From the NCBI GenBank assembly GCA_905250125.1, contig CAJNOL010001403.1:1-64000 (forward strand): 64,000 bases of DNA, in the 5' to 3' direction. Source of the DNA: Rotaria sordida (taxonomy: Eukaryota; Rotifera; Eurotatoria; Philodinida; Philodinidae). The notes below the pieces were generated by a model. The model saw only the letters and a program-made list of their open reading frames with translations. It was not told where the DNA came from and made no database searches. Every line of letters begins with the position of its first letter. The stretch's first letter is position 1. Below are positions 12,540-22,710 of this stretch, one piece after another. The translations under genes and the position numbers were made by a program.

Positions 12540-13445
12540 ATAGAAGCTTTTGATTTAGCTGTGCAATCTGCTTATGGTGCTGATGTATCAGATGATAAAA
12601 CAAAGAAAAAGAAACAATAAAAAAAACCTAGTACAATCGATGATCTTGAATGTATGATTTTTCATTAATTAGAATTCCTTTTCAAAAATGTTGTTTCTTT
12701 TTTACCGTTTAATACAATTGTTTGTATAAGTGTTAAACAATTATTACCAGCAATCTATCGATTTCTTCATATAAAACTTGTTATAACAAGTAAATTAAAA
12801 CCAGAAACAAGTTCAAACTGAAAATATATTTAAAATATGAAAAAATGTTCGCTACATTTTACACGAATTTGTCTTTCTTTTTGAAATTATTTTATATTCA
12901 TTTTTTTGATAAATTTTGCTCGTACTGATGATTAATGTTCCAAGTACATTAAATATTCTTCTTGGACATGTTCGTTCTGTTATTCCATTTGTTATTATTT
13001 TTACTAAATACTCATCAAGCACTTGTTAAAGTATATTGAGATAATGAAGAAAAATTCTTTTCTCAATATTTATTTTATTTTAGGAATTAATTCACATTTG
13101 GTCAACATCATAAGATGAACATAGCCGTGTTATTGCATTTGTTTGTTGATTTTATTTAATACGTGAACATCGAAATGAAATGATTGGTGTTGTTTTACAA
13201 GTAAAGATTTTCGTATTTATCAACTTAATTAAATTTTTTATTTTCAATAGAAAATGTATTTGGATTATTTGAAAAATTGCAAATTTACATCCACAACAAC
13301 ACTTCGATTAATTAATTTTATACACAGATCATTAGTTGAACTTTATTCACTTGATCCATCAGTTACTTATCAAGATGGGTTTTTTTTTCTTTGACAACTT
13401 GCTGTTCATTTACGTGCAACTATTCAAAACAAAAACAAGTAAACA
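12540..13445 (+). pseudogene. NOC2L: NOC2-like nucleolar complex protein, decayed
   Basis: Translation recovers conserved NOC2-family blocks: KMYLDYLKNCKFTSTTTLR, FIHRSLVELYSLDPSV, then QLAVHLRATIQNK. Upstream pieces (AFDLAVQSAYGAD near 12545, HVRSVIPFVII near 12970, HIWSTS then DEHSRVIAF near 13095) fit the same family. NOC2 works with NOC1/NOC3 in 60S pre-ribosome maturation in the nucleolus. In-frame stops interrupt the frame: TAA after KKKKQ (about 12617), TAA in WSTS*DEH (about 13110), TGA in AFVC*FYL (about 13146) and TGA before QLAVHL (about 13393), where the family usually has Arg. Intron remnants with AG acceptors survive. This is an old loss-of-function copy, not a retrocopy. Confidence 0.75.
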
Positions 13446-13879
13446 AAATTTTTTTCAATCTAATTTAAGCAGATATGTACTAGTTGAAGTTGTTTCGAAA
13501 CTTGAATATTGATTAGTTTGTAGTCTATAATCGTTCGAAGACTGATAATCAAAGGTATGTACTCATAATTTACTAACTGCATTATCCTCAATCGGTAAAA
13601 AGCAGATATATTCTCATTGTTTTATATTCGAATCGACCTGTGATTGACGGCATTGAATTGCACATTTATTTTCTACTGTAAAGATATCTATATTCGTATA
13701 GATAGTAAGAAATGTAAAAATTATGTTTATACCATTGCCATTTAGGTCTCAACCATCATCACTATCGAATGGTTTATCTAGAACAAGGTGCAATATGAAA
13801 TTTTTTATAAAAATTAGATACTGAGAATGATTTATAAAATGAATATTTATTTTTGAATTTAATATTCAAATCTTTTCGC

Positions 13880-16780
13880 TAGTTTTATTAGTTGCTATTC
13901 AACATAAAAACATCATTCACATGATGATGAACAAATTGTAGAAACTAAATCATTTGACGATATAGAACCTCAAATAAAACTACGTTCAATTGGTTCATCT
14001 TCATCTATACCATTATTTAAAATGCAACAACAAACAAGAAATGAATCGACTAGTGGTGTACCTAGTCGATTATATAGTGTATGTGGAGACATAAGCATCG
14101 GTAAATATTATTCTATATTTAAAAATCAAATAATCAATTAAGAATATTTTTACTAGAAATTTACTTCAGTGGAGATAGTTGTGAAAGTTGTAAAGCATTT
14201 TTTCGTCAATCCATACAATGTCTTCGTTTCCAGAATTATAAATGTTCCAGTGAAGGTAAATTCATGAAAAGGATAATAAAAATTTGTTTGTTCATGTGTA
14301 TTTTTGCGTTAAATAAAATAAAATAGAACAAAGTCATGATATTAAGTCTAATGAAAAGATAAAAAAAAGAAAAGAAAAGAAAATCTTGGCGTATCTTTTC
14401 TTTGTCTATTAAATGTGAAAAGAATTTTTCTAAAGAGTTCTATTAATTATTGATTAAAAAAATTCACGTCTATTCTATTCAATTAGAATTCCTTAGAGAA
14501 AAATCTAAATATATTTCAGAACGATACCTGGTGAAGATTGTGACATGTAAAGTTTGCCGATATGCAAATCGTACATCTATTGGGATGAAACCAAAATGGT
14601 AAGAATAAAAATAAACAAAATCTTTTTAGCGAATTTTTTATTTATTTAAAGAGGGTTTTATCTGATGAAGAACGTGAAGAAAAATATGGTTTAAGACGAA
14701 AATCATACAAGTGCAGAAGACCCTGATATTTATAAATTTTTAACCAAAGAAGAAAAATTACTTATCGAAGATAGCTCATACATTATATCAATCCCGAGCG
14801 TGAGTAATCAGATCTTGTAGTATGTCAGAATACACAAACAAATAATAGTTAAGGTCATCCTTCTTTTCGTTCTCTTTCGAGTTATACGGCATGAGTCTTT
14901 AGATGAAAAGTAAATAGATAGAATGTCAAACAAAAACGAACAGACCAATTATATTATTTCTTATTTTAGAATATATTCATTAAATTTTTCAACTCCATCA
15001 ATTTGATTTGCAAATGTTTCAAATCCCAAATCTGATAATGCAAATCTTCAATTACCGAATAATGAAAAATCTCCAAATACTTCAGCTAATTTTCTTATTG
15101 TACCAATTCAATGTCTTGTTTTATTCACACGAATGCTGAAAGATTTCGATTTATTTTTCAAGGATGATAAAGTTAGTTTACTTAAAAGTTCAGCTGTTGA
15201 AATAGTGGTTTATTCATTAAATACATTACTGGATCCGAAAATTCACACATTTACAAATTATTTATCACTTGATCAACGTGCTTTGGTTGATGATCAAGTA
15301 ATGCCACTTGATCCATTACTTACAAAAGTATGTGGTAAAGAAATATTTAATCGTACACGAAGTTTTTTAATTTCAATGTGTTATTTACATATTGATGAAG
15401 TAGCATCAACATTATTAGTACCGATTATTTTATTTTCACCTGATCGTTTAAATATAAAACATCTTGATTTGGTTAAACGTTTATAAGAAAAATATGCAAC
15501 ATTTTTACGTAAATATATGAATTGGAGTTATGGATTTGAACAAACAGAAAATATTTATCCATAACTTTTACTTCAAATTATTAATACTCGTTCATTAAGT
15601 TTAGCACATAGGAAAATAATTGAAAAATTTATGGCTACATCAAGTGTTAATTCACTTGTACGAGAAGTTATTGTTAAGCCAGAAGTATTAAAGAAGCCAA
15701 CAACAGAAAAATTAAGATAGAAAAACAATATCAATTTTTAGTTTTTAGATTCATTATCATTATCTCTATCTGATATTGAAATGACAGATGTTGATAAAAC
15801 TCCATCGAACGATACAGAAAGTAGTAATGGCTTTGATGAAGATGATTTTATGAAGAAAAAACAACATTTACCAACAGACGATGAAAATGATAAATTAGAT
15901 GAAACTGATCCACGTAATATATGGCGAAAAAGACGAAAACTATCAAATAATAATCAAATAAAAACTACAACTGAGTATAAAAATATTGATTAAATACTCA
16001 AAAACAAATTGTTTTTACATGAGACCACATGATCATCAACTACCGATTGTTATACCAGTACATCATGATTATCTAATGGATATGTCAAATATGTTAGTTA
16101 TTTTTAAAAAAAGTTTTAATATTTTGTTCGAATTTTTAGTGGATATCCAATACATAATCAATTTTCATCGTTACCATTAAAAAGGCAATCGTTAATAACA
16201 AGTTCTTACTCAATTGAACAATTACAGCAACTTTATTGAGCACATTCATCATCAACAAATGATCTTTCATCATATGATTATCATTCAGGGCATATGTTTT
16301 TTAATAAAAATTTCAAATAGAAACAAAAGTTTTTGTGATTTCAGTAAACTCAATTTGTAATTCAACCATGGTTATCAATAGCAGGACATTATTACGATGA
16401 TCAAACATATGAAAATTATCGTCAACATTATGCACGTATATCAGTAGCTAATTATCAAAACAAAATGAATAACAATTAGTTCTTCTTTCTTTAGGTAAAA
16501 AAATCTTTGATAAAAATATTTAATAATTCTTTTCTATTTAGTAAATAATCAAAATCCAACATCACCGATTCATTCATTAACAAATCAACATACAGACCAT
16601 CAATCTCAATCAACAACAATTACTTAATGCTATTCATGCTCATCCAAATAAACGTGATCTTGTACTTAATCTTTTACGACAAATGAATCAACAACAACAA
16701 CGTCGATCAGATCTACCAAATAATTCTAAATCATGTAAAAAGTATTTAAATATAGAACATAATGATAAGTCATCGTAATT
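13880..16780 (+). pseudogene. Nuclear receptor (DNA- and ligand-binding domains), decayed
   Basis: The first zinc finger region reads YSVCGDISIG (about 14075) then SCESCKAFFRQSIQCLR and KCSSEG (14180-14255). The second finger reads VTCKVCRYANRTSIGMKPKW (about 14540). The first Cys of the family pattern C-x2-C is Tyr here, and the Cys expected in the R-x2-K-C position is Arg, so both zinc sites are damaged. A ligand-binding-like domain follows (14980-15700): LVLFTRMLKDFDLFF, KVSLLKSSAVEIV, LFSPDRLNIKH, then stops at 15484 (TAA) and about 15562. Acidic and Gln-rich tail segments (15781-16740) are also broken. The linker WVLSDEEREEKYG was noted before the ligand-binding part, though a splice or shift is needed there. 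In life such receptors are ligand-regulated transcription factors. Confidence 0.72.
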
Positions 16781-16799
16781 GATTATTATAAAAAATTTC

Positions 16800-17370
16800 T
16801 TGTATATATACATATTCATAAATCTTTTCTCTTTTCTTAGCATCTAAAGGTGATTATTATTCTTTTAATTTCATTTAATCTGAGTACAATATCGAATTCC
16901 GACGTGTTTAAATTTATATTTAAATGAAACAAAACAAAAAAAATGAGTAGTATATCTTTTGAAAAGTGAATTATTTGTTTGTTTAACAAGTTAATAAAAA
17001 TTAATATCGTTTTGTTCTTGAGATGTGCATATGCTCATAGCGGAAAATAAATATAACAGAATAGTATGATTGCGTGCCTAATCTGTATCCCACAGTTCTC
17101 CGACAGCTATCTGCAAGTGTTAAGTATGCATACGCATTTTTCAAATCACGAAAAAAATTGATTTGTCCGTTTCTAGAAAACGTACAATACAAAAGAAATT
17201 AAACACATGAATTAAATAGTGAAAAGCAATGAGATAATCTATCCAATTTCATATATTGTCTTTTTTGTGCTCAGGTCGGGCACAGTAGGCTTCTGTTCTG
17301 TGCGGAGGGTGTATTCATCTTTCACCAATGGCATGAAAAAAGATTAGTTGAATTCGATATATTCTCCTTC
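16800..17370. other. Intergenic, nothing recognised
   Basis: AT-rich spacer between the nuclear receptor relic and the hAT-like element. The copy of the 8-bp target duplication TCTCCTTC at 17363-17370 belongs to that insertion. Confidence 0.4.
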
Positions 17371-18116
17371 CAGAGACCGACACAGGGCACTTTTTTTTGT
17401 CCTATTCTGTCCTGTTACCCTGATTTATTTTGCCGTGTCCAGTCCTCAAGGCAGGGCTGGACAAGACAGGGCGGCTTGAAGAGTTTTAGACTGGTTCTAT
17501 GTTCTGAAACAAAACTCAAAACCTGAAGAAGATTTAAAGGCACTTTTTCTTTTCATTATGCATACTTTAAATCATTTCAAAAATGCTAGAAGATACTAAT
17601 GTCTATATTCAAATGAAAATAGAGCACTAACTAGTCAATATCAATAAATATACAATGAAAAACGTTGAGTATGTAAGTGAAACCGACAAAAATAAATGAA
17701 AATGTTCAACGTAATAAATGAAATTAAAAATACAGACATACGGTAGTTTGTTTTTGCTATCAAGATAGATAATTTGGCTATTGTATTCTTTCTTTGTTCT
17801 TCTTTCTGTCTCTATCCTATTCAGATGAAACAAATGATAGCTCGAAACGAATTGTAAAAACTGTCGCTAAGATATATTACAATGGATGAAATATAAACGT
17901 GATTGGCTTGCAGCGACGTCTCATGTGACTGTACAAATGATTGAAAATTTTGCCCAAAAAAATATAACTTGAGAATTAATAATGATTCACCAGGGAAAAA
18001 TAACTCGCCCTGTGCCCTGGTATAGGCGCCCTGCAAAGCGATCAGGACAGGGCGAAAAAGAAAACCTTTGCCCTGTGGGACAGGGCAGGACAGTCCTGTC
18101 CTGATGTCGGTCTCTG
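17371..18116. mobile_element. Non-autonomous hAT-like transposon, 8-bp target duplication
   Basis: The 746-bp element starts CAGAGACCGACA at 17371 and ends with the exact reverse complement TGTCGGTCTCTG at 18116. Both ends are flanked by the identical octamer TCTCCTTC (17363-17370 and 18117-18124). Terminal bases of the CAGNG type and an 8-bp duplication are hallmarks of the hAT superfamily. Subterminal regions are full of CAGGGC/CCTGTCC words in both orientations, typical of transposase-binding repeats. No transposase frame is present. Confidence 0.85.
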
Positions 18117-18639
18117 TCTCCTTCATTAAATTCTGCATGTTGTACAATATTATATTCTATCCAACGTTGTTATTTATCATCTATGGAAACAATAAGAAAA
18201 TTTTTCAGCTGTTATTTTGAAGAAACAAGAGTCAACGAATAAGAATAGGGTTAGGACAAATAGCAGTTATTCATTCAGTCTTCGAGTCACTTTTGTCGTT
18301 GTGTTATTATCAGTGTTCTTCATATGAGAGGACATTCGTGAATGAGGTTTTTTTCGTGGCAAACAAAAACTTTTTAAACAAGCATATGAATATTTATATC
18401 AAGTTGTAGTGGCTCCCAATGATTTACTACGAATCACTTCTAGTACGAGCAGCATCATGAACATCTCTGGTATGTGTGTCTAGAACATTCGAAGAAAACT
18501 AAGAGAAACTAAACTAGAAATTTATTTTTAACAATTGCGAGTATTGTATTTTAATTAGTATGAATTCTGTAAACATCAAACTTTAAGAAAATTGGTTTCT
18601 AATAGGAACAATTTATTCAAAAAATGATTTTTGTTTTTT

Positions 18640-19018
18640 ATTCTAATAATTCCAGGTACCAAAATTGAACTATTTTATTTTAAAAGTTTTTTTTAAGAAT
18701 GATTTGGAATTTGCTTATTTGAAATGGATACTTAATAATTTAAATCATATCTAAAAATTTAAACTTCATCTTCAAATTTATAAAATGTATTCATCCTTAG
18801 ATGTAATGATTAAAGAATATGTTGTTGATGCAAATTTTATTTATCAATATTGTATGCTTGATATCATACTTAATATAACAGATTTTCAATTTTATATTGT
18901 TTCTGAGTGTCAATTATTGTCGAGTAATATTGAAAAAATCATGAATTCATCAATTTTTATTAATTATCAATAAACAAATGTAACTTGTTTCTATGATCAT
19001 AAGTATAAAAAACAATAG
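18640..19018 (+). pseudogene. Possible remnant of an unidentified protein-coding gene
   Basis: The frame 18785-18970 encodes ANFIYQYCMLDIILNITDFQFYI and QCQLLS-like segments (written here only in part), then a TAA, after which the same frame continues as TNVTCFYDHKYKKQ up to the next stop near 19016. The composition looks coding, and one stop in an otherwise continuing frame suggests decay. It may be a lineage-specific F-box-like family, but that is a weak impression. It is followed at once by a family B repeat. Confidence 0.3.
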
Positions 19019-19021
19019 CTT

Positions 19022-19105
19022 TTAGAACATCGACAATAGCAGCTAAATCGTGTTTCACATTTTTAATCCTGCAAGGGATTGCGCTAACTGCTTTTTATTA
19101 ACTAC
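19022..19105. repeat. Dispersed repeat family B, copy
   Basis: It carries AGCAGCTAAATCGTGTTTCA, then TTTTTAATCCTGCAAGG and GCGCTAACTG, matching the copies at 40720, 54765 and 62590. It sits directly after the coding remnant at 18785-19018. Confidence 0.6.
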
Positions 19106-19510
19106 CAGTTATAAAAAATTCAATTTAATCCAAAAATTTTTAAAACCATTCATTCAAAAAAGCCGTTTTTTGAACGTTTTATACCTTGATTTTTATTTTT
19201 CTTCTTCTATGATTGATGTCAGTATACAAAACTTGATTGTTCAAATAAGATTATCGGTACATTTAGAGGACGAAGTCTACTTTAATCAGTACAAACAAGT
19301 GATGTTTTTCATTTTTCTGAAATTGTTGATACCATTGATTTTAAAGATATTAAGCAGGCATAAAATTAAAAAACATCAATTCCATCGAAATAAATCAGAT
19401 CTTAACTGTTCCACTTTGATAACCCTTATTGATTTTTGTTGCTCATTGGTACTTATGTTTTTATAATATATCTCTAAGTCACTTGGGACATTTTCTGTAA
19501 ATTGTATATA

Positions 19511-20283
19511 CCGGGTGTTCCAAAAGTTTTGCAACATTTTGTATTTTGCATATATCTCGGCATAGGTAAATGATAGAACCTTGATTTTTTTAAAAAGATG
19601 CGCCTTGAAAAGCTCTACAAAAAATGTAAGAACAAATCCCTATTGACTTGTTCTGATGATGTCTCCTATACTTAAAATGAATAGGTCAGATGATGATCCT
19701 ATGTCCCATGGTATTAAGTATTTGGAAGACTATTTTTGTTTCGCAATAGGAACTTGCTCATACAGATTTTGTAGAGCTTTCGACGGCGCATCTTTGGAAA
19801 AAAAGATCAAGACGTTATCATTTTCCTAAGTCGAGATATTCGCAAAATAAAAAGAAGTCTCCCAAATATTGTTGTTATACTAATTACGGTGGTACATAAC
19901 ACCGTCATGTGACCTGTTCATTTTGAGTATTGGAGACAATATTTGACGAAGTCAATAGGGATATGTTCTTACAGTTTTTGTAGAGTTTTTCACGGCGCAT
20001 CTTTTGAAAAAAAGTCAAGGTGTTGTCGGTTTCTCAAGGCGAAATATTTGCAAAACAAAAATAGTCTTCCAAATACTTAATACCATGGGACATAGGACCA
20101 TCATCTGACCTATTCATTTTAAATATAGGAGACATCATCAGAACAAGTCAATAGGGACTTGTTCTTACATTTTTTGTAGAGCTTTTCAAGGCGCATCTTT
20201 TAAAAAAAATCAAGGTTCTATCATTTACCTATGCCAAGATATATGCAAAATACAAAATGTTGCAAAACTTTCGGAACACCCGG
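19511..20283. mobile_element. TA-flanked foldback element with repeated internal units
   Basis: The 773-bp element has termini CCGGGTGTTCC (19511) and GGAACACCCGG (ending 20283), with TA on both sides (19509-19510, 20284-20285). The arms are extended: GTTTTGCAACATTTTGTATT on the left is mirrored near 20250-20270, and CCATGGTATTAAGTATTTGG (19708) is mirrored near 20068-20090. Inside, a unit containing TGTAGAGCTTT, GGCGCATCTTT and TTGCAAA-type words appears four times, once inverted (from 19511) and three times direct (about 19745, 19955, 20145). There is no coding capacity. It is a mariner-type MITE built by repeated internal duplication. Confidence 0.83.
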
Positions 20284-21560
20284 TATATATATATAATGTA
20301 AGTAACTCCATTAAAAATGGTTACAAACTGTTTTTATATCACATTATGACAAACTCTTGCATCGATAAACATTTTTTGTGCATCAAAAGCAGATAAAAGA
20401 TTTGTAATTACATCAGAGTAGGATCGTAATAAGAATAAAACAAGATTATCAGATCATTATAAGACAATATCAACAATGATCAGAATCTCGCTGGAAAAAT
20501 ATAAGGATCTAGTTTAGATCTTTATTGGTTTTTTGTTTAGAGTGTATTCACAATTTGTTTCTCAGGATTCTATCAAGATTTATAAATGATCCTGTTCAAG
20601 ATTTTGGCAAAGACGGATGTAAAGGTCTCATAAAAACTTTAGCTAGTTTTTATCTAGGATTTGTTCAAGATTTATAAATCTTTAGATCACAACATGGCTT
20701 TTAATATCAATTTTGAGTAGCATCTCAACAGTAATCAACGGAAGAACTTTTCACATTTTTGTGATGCTGCGTTTCGAACCTGAAAGAATTCAGGATTCTA
20801 CTAGAATTTTATTCTGATCATGATTGGATCTTTGTATAAACAGTAGAACTTCTGATAAAATCTCAGAAGATTTTGTTTTGAACCTTTTGAAGATTTATAT
20901 TGAAATTAATTTGAGATTTAGGCCAGAAATACAAGTTATTGTTGTGATGTTATCCTGAAATGGTAATTGGAAAAATTATTAAATTATAGTATTAATTTCA
21001 GTTAATGTGTTACATTAATTTTTGTTTTTTCATGAAATAACTATTTTTAATGAGAAACAAAATATTAGCAAAACCTGTTCATAGTGTGAATTATGTGTAG
21101 AAAAAATTGAAATAGATTTTTTAAATGAAATTGAGATCAACAAAAAATAGTGAAATTTGTAAATTAGAAAACAACATTTAACATGACATTGTATTTTTCA
21201 AATGTTTTTGTGATAATATGTGTTCATATGAAACCGAATTATAAGTTAAGAATTCATTCAAATTTAAAGATATAAACGCTAGCAGTTATTTATAAAATTA
21301 TGGCACAATTCAGTAGGATAAATCGATCGGTTTGCAAACTGAAAATGTATAGATCGATATTCTATCTGTACTTTTCTGTTCTATTCTCTTTAGAAAATTC
21401 TGCAAAAATCCTATCAAGAAACGTCATAAAACTCTGCAAGATGTAGCGAGAAATTTCTTTTTCAATTAAAAATCGTTGAAATTCTAGTAGAGTCCTGATC
21501 TGAAAATAATGGAAAACTGTTCAGGATTTTTTTAAGATCTTTTTTCAAATCTTGTCAAAA
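20284..21560. repeat. Block rich in GGATCYT/GATTYTG words
   Basis: Between about 20450 and 21560 the words AGGATCT, AGGATTCT, CAAGATTT and GATCCTG recur many times in both orientations. The same vocabulary, including the phrase GGCTACA or GAGCTACA near one end, occurs inside the hAT-like element at 61080-61640. No open frame is seen. It is probably the decayed interior of a related element. Confidence 0.4.
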
Positions 21561-21579
21561 TCTTTGACATTTCGGAGCT

Positions 21580-21715
21580 ACATGGGTGAGTGCAGTGTGT
21601 ATGTGGGAGTTTTTTTTTGAATCATACCAAAATTCGCACCCATACCCAAACCAAAACTTCACTCCCGCCTTTACACCTTCTTCCACACTAACGCTCACAC
21701 CCACGCTCTGCAAAT
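21580..21715. repeat. GTG/CAC-rich inverted segment
   Basis: GGGTGAGTGCAGTGTGTATG on the left faces CACACTAACGCTCACACC on the right, so the strand folds on itself. A similar CAC-rich stretch is at 44440-44575. It is a low-complexity or element-end remnant. Confidence 0.35.
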
Positions 21716-22235
21716 CATATGCATCGATAATCTAAAACTATCCTGTAAAAAAACTTTGTAACTTAGTTCAGTATATCCTGGCAGGGCAGAGCGGGTTATT
21801 TGTGGCCTGAGGAGTTTCAGTGAATTATGAGGGTATTCTTTTATAGTGTGGATGTGAAAATAAAGAAAAGACAGACATCTACACTTCCACTCTAAAGCTA
21901 TACAACTTTTCATGCCCGACTCTCTGTTATCGGATTCGTTTGTTCTATGATAAGAAATATAATTGGTTATTATATGTTATCAAATATCTGAGATTAGAGA
22001 AATACAAAACTCCGCACTTCTTCCTATCATAATCCTTCTTATTTAAGCAGATAAGAGCAGACGAATTAATATTCTATCCTGAAATATAGCTCTCTTAAAA
22101 GTTCTAGTGATTCTTATTCTTTAAGTTGTTTTACTTGATTCAAAAAGAAATTGTGATATAAATAGCAATTGCAATACATCACTTTTTTCATCACACAAAC
22201 ACTAACTTACAATAGCCTGAAATATCTTCAATTAT

Positions 22236-22710
22236 ATGGCACAAATTCATGCTCAGAGTGCCTTTGTTACCACGCAGCCAGTGGTTATCAATCCATTTCA
22301 CCAATTCACCGACAGCTGGAGAGTAGACTTATGCGAATGTTGCAATGATATTTCTCAATGTGAGATCACTAATCTATCGACTACTCATTCCTTTTTTTGT
22401 TAAACGATGTGTTCTAGGCTGCTATGCATATTGGTGTTTTCCTTGTTTTGTTCTGGCGCTCGCAGGCAAGATTGACGAACCTTGTGTATCATGTTTCTGC
22501 CTTCCAAATGCACTTGGTGTTTATCGCATGAAAGTTCGAGCTACTCTACGAATTAAAGTATGTTGTTTCACATAGGGATTCAATAGAACTAAAGTATTGT
22601 TTTCTATTCATCAGGGTGATTCTTGTAATGATTATTGTGTTGTTTGCTGTTGCCCATTCTGCGCTGGACTTCAAATGCGTAATGAACTCACTCAACGAGG
22701 CCTTCGTTAA
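22236..22710 (+). CDS. PLAC8 / cornifelin-family Cys-rich protein
   Basis: Three exons (22236-22359, 22418-22557, 22615-22710) splice in frame to a protein of 119 residues starting MAQIHAQSAFVTTQP and ending NELTQRGLR. After the exon 1/2 junction the PLAC8 core reads CYAYWCFPCFVLALAG, followed by CVSCFCLPNALGVYRMK and then CCCPFCAGLQMRNEL, the usual Cys-rich pattern ending in a QMxxEL-like box. PLAC8 proteins are small membrane-associated proteins; relatives act in cell-size control, metal handling or calcium entry, and the exact role here is unknown. Introns are 58 and 57 bp with GTGAGA and GTATGT donors. The gene is isolated between repeat-rich stretches. Confidence 0.9.

Noticed and set aside
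19050-19466. 138-codon open frame
   Set aside because: Its start is inside a family B repeat and the rest is AT-rich with no motif; most likely chance.
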